The notes under the pieces were generated by a model, which saw only the letters and a program-made list of their open reading frames with translations, was not told the origin of the DNA and did not search any database. The position numbers and the translations under genes were made by a program. This document shows, in pieces, positions 1 through 7,253 of a stretch of DNA of 25,000 nt. Position 1 is the stretch's first letter; each line of letters starts with the position of its first letter. This DNA comes from a virus, in IMG/VR virus record IMGVR_UViG_3300031227_004784, positions 1 through 25,000 of that record; one strand, 5' to 3'.

Positions 1-9
1 AGTTATCTC

Positions 10-171
10 TCATTTTCCACGCTCCAGGTTATCGTGCCATTCTTTCGTTCCCTCATTATAGTATTTCGGCTTACAATCAAGAATGTATTTCGCTATGGCT
101 AGGGCAAGCTCCTTCGGTTGCTTACGATTATATACAATTATCTTCTCCAACCGGTCTGATAGTTTACTCAT
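10..171 (-). CDS. small hypothetical protein, 53 aa
   Basis: A short complete reading frame beginning MSKLSDRLEKII. Its ATG overlaps the TGA of the upstream CCA-adding enzyme gene in an ATGA arrangement, which suggests translational coupling and is the main reason to accept it. The protein is charged and probably helical, with Trp and Tyr near the C-terminus (KEWHDNLERGK). I recognise no family. It is the last minus-strand gene before the window edge; the operon probably continues to the left. Confidence 0.6.
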   Translation of the reverse strand: MSKLSDRLEKIIVYNRKQPKELALAIAKYILDCKPKYYNEGTKEWHDNLERGK

Positions 172-1553
172 ACCTTCTTCTCTTTCAGCTCACCCATAGA
201 ATCTTTGTTCCAGCTTTCGATTATTTGCTTTACTAAGATTGTCAGGTCATCATAGTTGTTCTTCTCTGGGAACTCAAGCACATAGTCAAGACAGGTGCGT
301 AGTAGTTTGCCCATGATGGGCCCTCGCTCTACATTCATGTCAAACAAGACATCACCATCAATCGCCAAGTCAGTGATTTTCAGTGCGTGTTTCTGCTCCT
401 CAATCTTATCAACCCGCTTCTTGAGTTCTGTATCCCATGTGAACGGAGAAAATCCCTTCAAGCCATTCCCTACTCTATCAGCATACTTCAAGAGCATCAA
501 ATCTGGAATACGGTGCTTACCCACACGTCTCAGAAGCCTTCTAATGGCGCTGTCTTTCATTTCTTGTCTATAGCCAAACATATGGCCACGTATCATGGTC
601 GTTATATATTCTACCTCGCTATTGCTGAAACGATATTCCTTGAGAATAGTATCAGCCATATCAGCACCAATAAACTCGTGATTATGAAATGATGCATCTG
701 GCTTACCATAATTCTTACATGACGCGGGCTTACCAACGTCATGCAGAAGCGCCGCCATGCGTAGCAAAGGTTTCGTATGGGGTACGGCATCTACTGAACG
801 GAAGATATGCTCCAGGACATCGTACTTGTGATACTTATTTTGAGCATACCCCTTGCATACTGACAAGTCGGGGAATATCTCAAAGAGCAACCCACAAGCA
901 GAGAGCGAGAATAATGCTCCCAAGACATTCTTTCCTGATAGTAGCTTGAGCATTTCCTCCTTAATGCGTTCCTTAGATACGTTGCGTATGCCTTCTTTAT
1001 GCTCACGCACTGCCTTATACGTGCTATTCGCTATGTTGAATCCCAGTATCGAAGAAAAGCGGAACGCGCGCAACATACGCAGTGCATCTTCCTTAAAGCG
1101 CACATGAGCAGAATTGACAGTCTGTATTACCCCACGTCTTATGGCGTCTACCCCATTGAACGGGTCTACGTAACGCTCCCCATCAAACGCTATGGCATTG
1201 ATGGTGAAGTCTCTACGTGATAGGTCTTGCACTATGTCTTTGACAAACATGACTTTATCTGGGTGTCGCCCATCTGTATAGTTTCCGTCAATCCTAAAAG
1301 TCGCGATGTCTACGCCCGATACTTTCGCTACCCCAAATTGCTTACCAACAACCTTAGCTCCTGGAAAGAGTTTCACCACATCGTCAAGCATGAGATTGGT
1401 GGCGACATCATAGTCATGCGGTACTTTCATCAGTATGGCGTCTCTCACACAACCACCAACGATATATGCCTCACCTTTAGCATTAAGTATGTTCTCTAGG
1501 ATTGTTTTAACGTGTATAGGCAATGCACTACTATCAAAATCTATATTGGACAT
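168..1553 (-). CDS. cca: tRNA nucleotidyltransferase (CCA-adding enzyme) with HD domain
   Basis: Predicted class II tRNA nucleotidyltransferase, which adds or repairs the 3' CCA of tRNAs using CTP and ATP; 461 residues. The nucleotidyltransferase core shows GGCVRD at 33-38, the metal-binding pair D47 and D49 in HDYDVAT, RRDFTINA at 113-120 and an EDxxRxxR segment from E155. A C-terminal HD phosphohydrolase-type domain follows, with H249 and HD at 271-272 in LLHDVGKP. The start is supported by AGGGAG upstream. It overlaps the end of the helicase gene by 13 bases, so it belongs to the replication operon. Some members of this superfamily are poly(A) polymerases or add only part of CCA, and the sequence alone does not separate these. 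A CCA enzyme is unusual cargo for a phage. Confidence 0.93.
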   Translation of the reverse strand: MSNIDFDSSALPIHVKTILENILNAKGEAYIVGGCVRDAILMKVPHDYDVATNLMLDDVVKLFPGAKVVGKQFGVAKVSGVDIATFRIDGNYTDGRHPDKVMFVKDIVQDLSRRDFTINAIAFDGERYVDPFNGVDAIRRGVIQTVNSAHVRFKEDALRMLRAFRFSSILGFNIANSTYKAVREHKEGIRNVSKERIKEEMLKLLSGKNVLGALFSLSACGLLFEIFPDLSVCKGYAQNKYHKYDVLEHIFRSVDAVPHTKPLLRMAALLHDVGKPASCKNYGKPDASFHNHEFIGADMADTILKEYRFSNSEVEYITTMIRGHMFGYRQEMKDSAIRRLLRRVGKHRIPDLMLLKYADRVGNGLKGFSPFTWDTELKKRVDKIEEQKHALKITDLAIDGDVLFDMNVERGPIMGKLLRTCLDYVLEFPEKNNYDDLTILVKQIIESWNKDSMGELKEKKV

Positions 1554-2407
1554 GCTGTATTCTCCCTGTTTTCAAATGCAAAGAAGTGTGGTTGAAAGTT
1601 AAACGTTACCATGCCGAGCGTACCGTGACGTTGTTTAGCAACGTGTACCTCAAACTCACATCTATCTAGGTAACTTGGTTCGTTGTGGCTTATCCAGTAC
1701 AAGAGGGCGATGGTATCACTATGTTCTTCAAGTGAGCCACTTCCCTTCAGTTCATCCATAGTCGGGCGTCTATTCTGCCGTCTTTCGTCCATGCGTCTTA
1801 TTTGCGACAATACGACCATTGCGCAGTTATACTTCTTTGCCAACTCTTTCAGCTTTCTGAAATACTCAGTTATGGCGTGGTACTGACTGCTGTAACCACC
1901 ATACGATACTAACTGTATATAGTCTAATATCACTACGTCTGGTCGTGGGTTCATATGAGCAACCAGCTTCTCTACGTCCTCAAACGTGTACCCACAGTTA
2001 TCTACAATGAGCATCGGTAGGTGCTCTATCAGCTTCTCAAAGGTTTCGATGCGGGACTTGGTATAGTCCGACATGCGCCCTTCTCGTAGCTCTGCATTGT
2101 GTATCTTACACGTCAGACAGAATAACCGTTCAACAATTTGTTCCTTTGACATTTCTAATGAGATAAATAATACGTTATGCCCGTTGTCTGCAAGGTTAAA
2201 TGCAATCTGCCCAGCAAGTGCTGTCTTGCCTTCCGATGGCCTTGCTCCGATTGTCATGAGTTCTTTTTTGTGCAACCCCCAGATTATCTTGTCTAACCCC
2301 TCTAGTCCAGTTGGTAGTTTTGGGCTAGAAGTCCTGTCTTTTAAGTCTTGTTTCACGCCATCGAAGATTTCCGATAGGTGTACTATCTCTATTTTGTTTC
2401 GGTGCAT
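1541..2407 (-). CDS. DnaB-type replicative helicase, RecA-like domain only
   Basis: Predicted hexameric replicative DNA helicase of the DnaB C-terminal family. Counting from the preferred start (288 residues), Walker A is GARPSEGKTA at 54-63, Walker B is the LDYIQ segment around 161-165, SQIRR at 201-205 matches the DnaB motif after it, and the KQRHG segment near 258-262 fits the arginine-finger region. DnaB is usually about 450 residues; the N-terminal collar domain is missing here. The frame is open upstream to 2476, but the ATG at 2407 has a GGGGG ribosome binding site and the upstream one has none, so 2407 was chosen. The neighbouring winged-helix initiator and OB-fold protein suggest a self-contained phage replication-initiation set. 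Confidence 0.92.
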   Translation of the reverse strand: MHRNKIEIVHLSEIFDGVKQDLKDRTSSPKLPTGLEGLDKIIWGLHKKELMTIGARPSEGKTALAGQIAFNLADNGHNVLFISLEMSKEQIVERLFCLTCKIHNAELREGRMSDYTKSRIETFEKLIEHLPMLIVDNCGYTFEDVEKLVAHMNPRPDVVILDYIQLVSYGGYSSQYHAITEYFRKLKELAKKYNCAMVVLSQIRRMDERRQNRRPTMDELKGSGSLEEHSDTIALLYWISHNEPSYLDRCEFEVHVAKQRHGTLGMVTFNFQPHFFAFENRENTACPI

Positions 2408-2642
2408 TATATCGCCCCCGTTGTTTCCAGTGCAAACTCTCTGACTGCATATGAGGTGATAGTCTATGCGCCTCATCTTGATACATTGTCAGAGTGTCCC
2501 TATATATTTCATTCGCCAGCTTAGAGATTGCTTTATCTCGCCAATAATAAGAGGTGAGATACGCACAAAGCTCTATTGTTTGTGTGGTTATTACTTTGCT
2601 ACGTTCAAGCCTGTTCTTGTCTACGCTTCTCATTGGCTTCAT
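2325..2642 (-). CDS. hypothetical protein between initiator and helicase, 105 aa
   Basis: An open frame filling the roughly 200 bases between the initiator stop and the helicase start. It overlaps the initiator end by 38 bases and the helicase start by 83 bases. The central part (SKVITTQTIELCAYLTSYYWRD and following, about residues 15-70) has protein-like composition with predicted helix; the C-terminal third lies over the helicase start and is arginine-rich. There is no convincing ribosome binding site (weak AAGAAG). By position it could be a helicase loader or the detached helicase N-terminal domain, but no motif shows this. I do not recognise a family. Confidence 0.4.
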   Translation of the reverse strand: MKPMRSVDKNRLERSKVITTQTIELCAYLTSYYWRDKAISKLANEIYRDTLTMYQDEAHRLSPHMQSESLHWKQRGRYNAPKQNRDSTPIGNLRWRETRLKRQDF

Positions 2643-3417
2643 CTATCTTCTTCAACCTATCCAAAGTAAACTGAGGCAACTCACCATGTTTCCGGTCTTC
2701 TGGGCGCTCATAAGTAGATAAGGGCTCAGGCTGAAGACGTACAACATACTGGTTTATCTTATCACTGGATGCAAAGATGCCTATAGTGTGTCCATGGTCT
2801 GTTATCCAGTAGTCTGTATCACGCAAGTAGCGGTCTATAGCCACGATAATGTCAGCGTGGGTCAGCCCACTATCGATTAAACGCTTCATACACGCACCGT
2901 CCTTCGCCCAGTTAGGCACATACTGCTTGCCGAACGTCTTCAGGTACTCAGCATAGAAGTATTTCACCAAGTTGGGCGTGGGTGCCTTGCTCTCACGTTT
3001 TTCTACTACGGTAGTAGTAGTCCTTCTACCATTCCTTCTGCTGTAGTTGTGCTCCATACTTTTAACCAGTTCTGCATCTTTAACATTTTGGTAAGTATCG
3101 TATTTGCATACGGTTACAAGAGTGAATCTATTAACTACTTTTGTAGTCACCACATCTAACTTGACTAGTTCCAATAGCTTACGACGGAACATACTGGAAC
3201 TCATGCCTAACTCTTTTGATGCAACATGTTGTCCCGTAAAGAATTGCCCACGTTTCAACATTATTTTGTTACATTTATGATCCTTAAAAGATGCTTTAAG
3301 TATGCACCAGATAAGGACTACGAACAATTTATGGTCGCGAATTATTGGGTTTTCTGACAATTTGCGCCATATGATAACATACCCACTGTTTACGTTATCA
3401 TTGTCTTCGGTGTACAT
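2605..3417 (-). CDS. winged-helix phage replication initiator (DnaD/O-like)
   Basis: Predicted replisome organiser that binds the phage origin and recruits helicase. The N-terminal half has the arrangement common to phage DnaD-like initiators: GYVIIWRKLSENP near the start, a hydrophobic helix with WCILKA, then IMLKRGQFFTGQHVASKELG, a turn leading into the recognition helix, and a wing ending TLVTVCKYDTYQ. The C-terminal half (TPNLVKYFYAEYLKTFG onward) is a separate helical domain. The preferred ATG overlaps the stop of the preceding OB-fold gene as TAATG; a GTG two codons upstream is possible. A short run of GTA/ACT triplet repeats encodes a Thr-rich linker around residue 140. It sits two steps upstream of the helicase. 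Confidence 0.8.
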   Translation of the reverse strand: MYTEDNDNVNSGYVIIWRKLSENPIIRDHKLFVVLIWCILKASFKDHKCNKIMLKRGQFFTGQHVASKELGMSSSMFRRKLLELVKLDVVTTKVVNRFTLVTVCKYDTYQNVKDAELVKSMEHNYSRRNGRRTTTTVVEKRESKAPTPNLVKYFYAEYLKTFGKQYVPNWAKDGACMKRLIDSGLTHADIIVAIDRYLRDTDYWITDHGHTIGIFASSDKINQYVVRLQPEPLSTYERPEDRKHGELPQFTLDRLKKIDEANEKRRQEQA

Positions 3418-3986
3418 TACCACTTTCTCTCTTTCTGAATCATCCTACTGATGATGAACGCGCGAACATCCTCAGATGCGAAGCCCTTCTCAGCTCCCAA
3501 CTTGACAATTTCACTTATAGCAGGATTGTTGAATACCACTTGTACTTCATCAACAACCTCAGTAATCATCATGTCAAATGTTTTAGGGGGCGCTACTGTT
3601 TCCTTTGATTTTGGAGTGGTGGTAGATGCGGGTGTAGTGGTTGATGGTAGTGTTGCTGGTTCCGTCTTAGCGTCCCTAGCCATCGTAATAACACACTCTT
3701 TACCAGTAGCTTCAAGACTGAGCTGTAATACCCCGTCCTTGTCAGTATAGCTGGAAAGTTTACACCCCGTCATTACTATGGGTTTTCCAGTGTCCTGGTT
3801 GGTTACAAAATCAGTCGCTATACTGGAGAATAGTTTTTCATCACCATCCACAAGTAATATGTTCTGTCTTTGGAATGTTCCATGCTGTCCACTGATAGTG
3901 CGTACTGGTAAAGCGCGTAGCACCTGCGCCTCTACTGAGAATCCCTGAGTACCCACGTCCAATTTTTTAATATCCGCAATCTTCAT
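3417..3986 (-). CDS. OB-fold single-stranded DNA-binding-like protein
   Basis: Residues 1-100 read as an OB-fold: alternating beta strands with VLRALPVRTISGQHGTF and QNILLVDGDEKLF, then KDGVLQLSLEA. A Pro/Thr-rich linker (about residues 113-138) joins it to a small helical C-terminal domain. This is the usual design of a phage SSB-like or annealing-accessory protein, and the place directly before the replication initiator agrees. The ATG at 3986 follows GGAGGA at eight bases; a GTG at 3992 is only two bases from the Shine-Dalgarno and was rejected. The C-terminus lacks the acidic DDxPF-type tail of bacterial SSB, so the role is inferred from fold and context. Confidence 0.65.
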   Translation of the reverse strand: MKIADIKKLDVGTQGFSVEAQVLRALPVRTISGQHGTFQRQNILLVDGDEKLFSSIATDFVTNQDTGKPIVMTGCKLSSYTDKDGVLQLSLEATGKECVITMARDAKTEPATLPSTTTPASTTTPKSKETVAPPKTFDMMITEVVDEVQVVFNNPAISEIVKLGAEKGFASEDVRAFIISRMIQKERKW

Positions 3987-4287
3987 CTGCACTGTCCTCC
4001 TCTAAATCTTTAACGAGCGTAGTTATTTCCTCATATACCCCGGTGAACAAATTAAAGAGTATCACTTCATAATGTCCTGGTACTGTCTCTACAAACCGTA
4101 CACCTCCAGCTTGAACCAGCATTTCAAATGCTTCTAACGATGCCTCAACTCCTAAGTTTCTCAATTCGTCTAACTCTTGCACCATCGAAGGTAATGTGTT
4201 GAAAAAATAATCTCTTACAGCTTTACGGAACTCCGGTGAACACTCACAAAAAGGTCTGTCTAGTGGAATTTGTTCACTTACACGCAT
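3967..4287 (-). CDS. hypothetical protein, 106 aa
   Basis: Unrecognised acidic protein. It starts after AGGAGC and its 3' end overlaps the start of the OB-fold gene, including that gene's ribosome binding site, so the two are probably coupled. The N-terminal half is likely helical (FRKAVRDYFFNTLPSMVQELDEL); the C-terminal half has a short beta-like stretch (VRFVETVPGHYEVILFNL) and an acidic tail ending DEDCGY. Context suggests a replication or recombination accessory, without direct evidence. Confidence 0.7.
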   Translation of the reverse strand: MRVSEQIPLDRPFCECSPEFRKAVRDYFFNTLPSMVQELDELRNLGVEASLEAFEMLVQAGGVRFVETVPGHYEVILFNLFTGVYEEITTLVKDLEEDSADEDCGY

Positions 4288-4343
4288 ATTGAATAGCTCC
4301 TATAATGTGGCGAACATGACAGCAGTTGCGTACTCCACCTCCT

Positions 4344-4739
4344 CTATGCAACGTCGCCCATTTGGGTTAGATGTTTCTTCTCAAATGACAATAATGACTG
4401 CATTGCCGATGCCTGTCTATCAGTTGTTTCCAGTAATCCATCGACAAGATTCCTCCAATATCGGTAGTCAGAAACCTGTGAATCCAATTTAAACTTTCTG
4501 TCTAGATCCGTTTCACCCTTATCCTTTATCGGTAAATGCTCAGCGAGGGCTCTATCCAAGAACCACTCAAGCTTGGCCAGCATTGTTGATAATGTTGGTC
4601 TATGGGTTAGTATATCCAGTAAGTGTTGCTTGATTATCTCTGCTTGGTCTTTGGGAATTGATTCCTTGAGTAACGCTTGTACCTCGTCTAAATACTCAGT
4701 CCTGCTTTCTATGTAACTCCTCAGATCCTCTATCGGCAT
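4344..4739 (-). CDS. hypothetical helical protein, 131 aa
   Basis: Unrecognised protein, almost entirely predicted helix, starting MPIEDLRSYIESRTEYL. A good ribosome binding site (AAGGAG, seven bases before the ATG) supports the start, which lies inside the 3' end of the nuclease gene. The conserved-looking aromatic segment DYRYWRNLVDGLLE lies around residues 91-104. Adjacent to the Cas4-like nuclease; a nuclease partner role would be a guess. Confidence 0.7.
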   Translation of the reverse strand: MPIEDLRSYIESRTEYLDEVQALLKESIPKDQAEIIKQHLLDILTHRPTLSTMLAKLEWFLDRALAEHLPIKDKGETDLDRKFKLDSQVSDYRYWRNLVDGLLETTDRQASAMQSLLSFEKKHLTQMGDVA

Positions 4740-5628
4740 TGCTATTCTCCTTTTCTACAAGTTCTTCATAGGCTTTACAGAAGTCCTTGGCATGACAGTA
4801 TTTATCGCATTTCCAAGTTTGCATATCGGGAGCACATTTGGGGGGCATGAGATTATTCGTGAAGGAGTTATACATAATCTCAGCACGCGGAAGGATGAAG
4901 TCCATCACTTGTTCATCACTCCAAATCTCTATCTCTGGGGTGTTATAGAATACACGATAGTTCCCATAGCCACCAGCATTGTAGTCAGTAGGTTCGATAA
5001 AATACTCAAAGCCTTGTTTCGACTTATTGGGTGCTCGTTTCAATGATTGGACAATCTCATTAAGTTTGCCTGTCTCAGCAAAGGACATCATTGTAAGGTA
5101 CATAATACGCAATCTCTTAACCGTGTATGGTGAGAGCCAGCGATAGATGTTTACCTGTGGTTTATGCTCCTCTTTCGCACCGTCTCTGACAACATAAATA
5201 AGACCTTTGTCGCCTATCGTCTTTAAATCCCATAGGGTTTGTGTGAGGTTATCATAACCATCAAGTTTTCCCGTAATTGCAATTTTTTCGTTATTCTTGA
5301 GGGTAATAGTTTTGGAAAATGTCTGCTCTGAAACCCACCCGGGGAGGTGAGGTCGCTCGAAGATGCTGTGTATTAAGGTGCCTCGCCATGAATAATACAA
5401 GGATTGGATAGGGGCATAGTAGGGGTACTTACGCAGGAGATAGGTTTCTCGCAGACAGCCAAGCAGAGTTGTTGCGGTGATTATGTTACCTTTATGGTAG
5501 TCCTTTCTTGAAGTTGCTATGATTGTATCGAGGAAAAATCTTGGGTAGCAGTCGCATTTCTTGTGGTTCAGTGCATCTTCAAACTTTACTTCCCCATGCC
5601 TGGGGCATTTGATACCTATTAGGGGCAT
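4696..5628 (-). CDS. Cas4/RecB-like PD-(D/E)XK nuclease with Fe-S cysteines
   Basis: Predicted iron-sulfur exonuclease of the Cas4/AddB-like PD-(D/E)XK superfamily, acting on DNA ends during phage replication or recombination. Counting from the ATG (310 residues): H87 in GTLIHSIF, D123 in GKLDGYD, D134 and K136 in WDLKT, and Q158 in QVNIYRW give the expected catalytic order. Cysteines suited to a 4Fe-4S cluster are C58 (GCLRE) and C274, C278 and C284 near the C-terminus, with C265 as an extra candidate. An N-terminal CPRHG...CDC segment (C8, C25, C27) may bind zinc. The ATG at 5628 follows AGAAGGA; a TTG two codons upstream is less likely. It is the first gene after the promoter at 5668-5696. 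Confidence 0.85.
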   Translation of the reverse strand: MPLIGIKCPRHGEVKFEDALNHKKCDCYPRFFLDTIIATSRKDYHKGNIITATTLLGCLRETYLLRKYPYYAPIQSLYYSWRGTLIHSIFERPHLPGWVSEQTFSKTITLKNNEKIAITGKLDGYDNLTQTLWDLKTIGDKGLIYVVRDGAKEEHKPQVNIYRWLSPYTVKRLRIMYLTMMSFAETGKLNEIVQSLKRAPNKSKQGFEYFIEPTDYNAGGYGNYRVFYNTPEIEIWSDEQVMDFILPRAEIMYNSFTNNLMPPKCAPDMQTWKCDKYCHAKDFCKAYEELVEKENSNADRGSEELHRKQD

Positions 5629-5667
5629 TGGCAATCCTTCTGTGATGTGTGTTTTTATATATGATAT

Positions 5668-5696
5668 AGTATATCACATAAATGATGATTTGTCAA
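5668..5696 (-). promoter_or_regulatory. sigma-70/sigma-A promoter for the nuclease-replication operon
   Basis: On the minus strand, TTGACA (5696-5691) and TATACT (5673-5668) are separated by exactly 17 bases, with TGA just before the -10 box (extended -10). Transcription should start near 5661, giving a leader of about 33 bases to the nuclease ATG at 5628. Confidence 0.85.
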
Positions 5697-5704
5697 GCCG
5701 AATT

Positions 5705-5899
5705 TCAAGATTTGTCAGATTGGGTTTTATGATAGTATTTGTTGGCCGCCTTTCTGTGTGCGTCCTGTCGCTTTGCGTCACGTTCCTCAATGCTCTTTAA
5801 GTACTCAGGGCACTCTGAACATGCCCCGCAAATCTTCCTATAGTGCTCACACTGCACCTCCTTGCAGGTCTGCGGTAGTGATATTCTCTTTTTAAACAT
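5705..5899 (-). CDS. small cysteine-rich protein, probable zinc binding, 64 aa
   Basis: Starts MFKKRISLPQ after a good AAGGAG ribosome binding site. Four or five cysteines are clustered (TCKEVQCEHYRKICGACSEC, residues 11-30), suggesting a zinc or metal site, followed by a basic, helical C-terminal half. It is the last gene of the ubiquitin-like cassette transcript before the next promoter. Family not recognised. Confidence 0.75.
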   Translation of the reverse strand: MFKKRISLPQTCKEVQCEHYRKICGACSECPEYLKSIEERDAKRQDAHRKAANKYYHKTQSDKS

Positions 5900-5921
5900 T
5901 GTATTTCTCCTTTTTAGTTAG

Positions 5922-5944
5922 TGGGCAGTTTTAAGAGGTGCCCA
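5922..5944 (-). other. intergenic RNA hairpin
   Basis: TGGGCA and TGCCCA form a perfect six-base stem with an 11-base loop between the 93-aa and 64-aa genes. No U-run follows, so it is not a standard terminator; it could shield or process the transcript. Confidence 0.4.
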
Positions 5945-5961
5945 GCTCCCGCCGAGGGAAA

Positions 5962-6243
5962 TTAGAATAGTCTTTCGGCGTAGAGCTTCTGACCTCTGGT
6001 GACGAGACGGATGTTCTTCATCTTCCTTAGTTTCATAAGCTCCGCTAAAGAAGAATACAGGCTGGCCATCTGTACGTGAGGGCACTTCACTTGTACCGGC
6101 GCGTTGACTGGCATGGAAGTGAGTTCTCCGACAATCTTGTCGTACTTACTCACGCCCTTGCGACGTACCCACGAACTATTGGGTATCTTTGTAACCGGCT
6201 CCATGGTGATGCTCTCCGCATCAACATTATTGAATCTTTTCAT
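5962..6243 (-). CDS. hypothetical protein, 93 aa
   Basis: Preceded by an excellent AAGGAGGTGA ribosome binding site. The C-terminal half is basic and looks like a small helical/winged region (MASLYSSLAELMKLRKMKNIRLVT, residues about 59-82), so nucleic-acid binding is possible. The middle contains VGELTSMPVNAPVQVKCPH. Not recognised. It is downstream of the E1-like gene in the same direction and may be an accessory to that operon or simply a small phage gene. Confidence 0.75.
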   Translation of the reverse strand: MKRFNNVDAESITMEPVTKIPNSSWVRRKGVSKYDKIVGELTSMPVNAPVQVKCPHVQMASLYSSLAELMKLRKMKNIRLVTRGQKLYAERLF

Positions 6244-6257
6244 TTATTTCACCTCCT

Positions 6258-6518
6258 TTACGTTGGTATGCTTACTATTGGTGTAATTGTAGGTAGTCCT
6301 ATTGGTTCTATCCAATCTACATTGGAATTATACTCCCCCTCAGCTCCTCGTTGCGTAAAAGTCCATCCACATTTGAAACCAAATGTATCGTCTGGTGCTG
6401 AACCCGACTTAAAGTTTTGACATAAGAACCAAACCCCTTTTTCACGTTGCAATCGGGCTATAGGGATAACACGATTTCCTATAGAACATTTGACCCAAGC
6501 ACCTATTGTAAGTTGCAT
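6258..6518 (-). CDS. hypothetical beta-rich protein, 86 aa, downstream of E1
   Basis: Begins nine bases after the E1-like gene stop, with GGGGGAGG only two bases before the ATG. The sequence is rich in Trp, Phe, Gly and beta-forming residues (GAWVKCSIGNRVIPIARLQ and KCGWTFTQ), suggesting a small barrel or sandwich domain, and ends in a Pro/Ile-rich tail. No family recognised. The tight spacing makes it a candidate fifth member of the ubiquitin-like operon, for example a target or adaptor, but this is inference only. Confidence 0.75.
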   Translation of the reverse strand: MQLTIGAWVKCSIGNRVIPIARLQREKGVWFLCQNFKSGSAPDDTFGFKCGWTFTQRGAEGEYNSNVDWIEPIGLPTITPIVSIPT

Positions 6519-6527
6519 AACCTCCCC

Positions 6528-7241
6528 CTATTGTCTTGTAAAGAACACATCGCTGGCGACATCATAGACTATTTCCGACGCGATAGGCGCTTTATTTTCT
6601 TGTTTTCCCGTGATTTGCTCCAATAACGCTTTCTTTAATTGCGATACGATTAGCCCGGCTATGATAGATGCACAATACATGGTTGCTTTAGCGGTGCATG
6701 GTGCTACCATCACATCTTCTGGGGGGCATAATGTTTTCTCGTACAGTTCAGCCTGCTCTTGAGAGAGAGGGTCGATAGTATAGATACGCATGACCTCAGC
6801 ACCCATCCTTGCGTCAATATACAGCGGTACGTGTGACCTATGATGCGAGAGCGACCGCCATATCTGATGTCTGGTCTCCATACTATCGACCGAGCAAATA
6901 TATACCCCATCAATATCTTTTTTATCCCATATTGTCGGATGAGTCTCTATCTCAACACCGTCGAACTCTTTTAAGATTTCACTAATCGCACTCACCTTTG
7001 GTTTCCCAATGTCAAGCATGCGGTAGATTGAGTTAGGAAGATTGTGCAATTCAACGGTATCATTATCGTAGACACGGATATTATGAAACCCGGTCTTCGC
7101 TAAGAACAATGCTGTCGTGCCTCCAACAGCACCAACCCCAATCAGACTGATTGGTGTGTTCAATATCTCTGCTGGTATAATGTCCCGCTGTCGTACATAC
7201 TTCGGGTCAGTCTCCTGCGTTAATGTGTTTTCTAATAACAT
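6528..7241 (-). CDS. E1-like/ThiF-family ubiquitin-like activating enzyme
   Basis: Predicted adenylating enzyme that activates the C-terminal glycine of the neighbouring Ubl with ATP; 237 residues. The Rossmann nucleotide loop is GVGAVGG at 35-41, followed by DND at 59-61 and VELHNLPNS at 63-71, the GKPK lysines K80 and K82, and the catalytic-type aspartate D119 in SVDSMETR. Candidate catalytic cysteines are C172, C182 (APCTAK) and C190. There are no paired CxxC zinc sites. The usual Arg-Gln after NL is replaced by Asn70-Ser71. A strong AAGGAG supports the start. It lies 12 bases after the JAB gene, as the fourth component of a Ubl-E2-JAB-E1 operon. Confidence 0.95.
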   Translation of the reverse strand: MLLENTLTQETDPKYVRQRDIIPAEILNTPISLIGVGAVGGTTALFLAKTGFHNIRVYDNDTVELHNLPNSIYRMLDIGKPKVSAISEILKEFDGVEIETHPTIWDKKDIDGVYICSVDSMETRHQIWRSLSHHRSHVPLYIDARMGAEVMRIYTIDPLSQEQAELYEKTLCPPEDVMVAPCTAKATMYCASIIAGLIVSQLKKALLEQITGKQENKAPIASEIVYDVASDVFFTRQ

Positions 7242-7253
7242 GGTCTGCTCCTT

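Noticed and set aside
1227-1499. Plus-strand frames opposite the left minus-strand genes
   Set aside because: They lie opposite clear conserved genes, lack ribosome binding sites, and show no recognisable domain.
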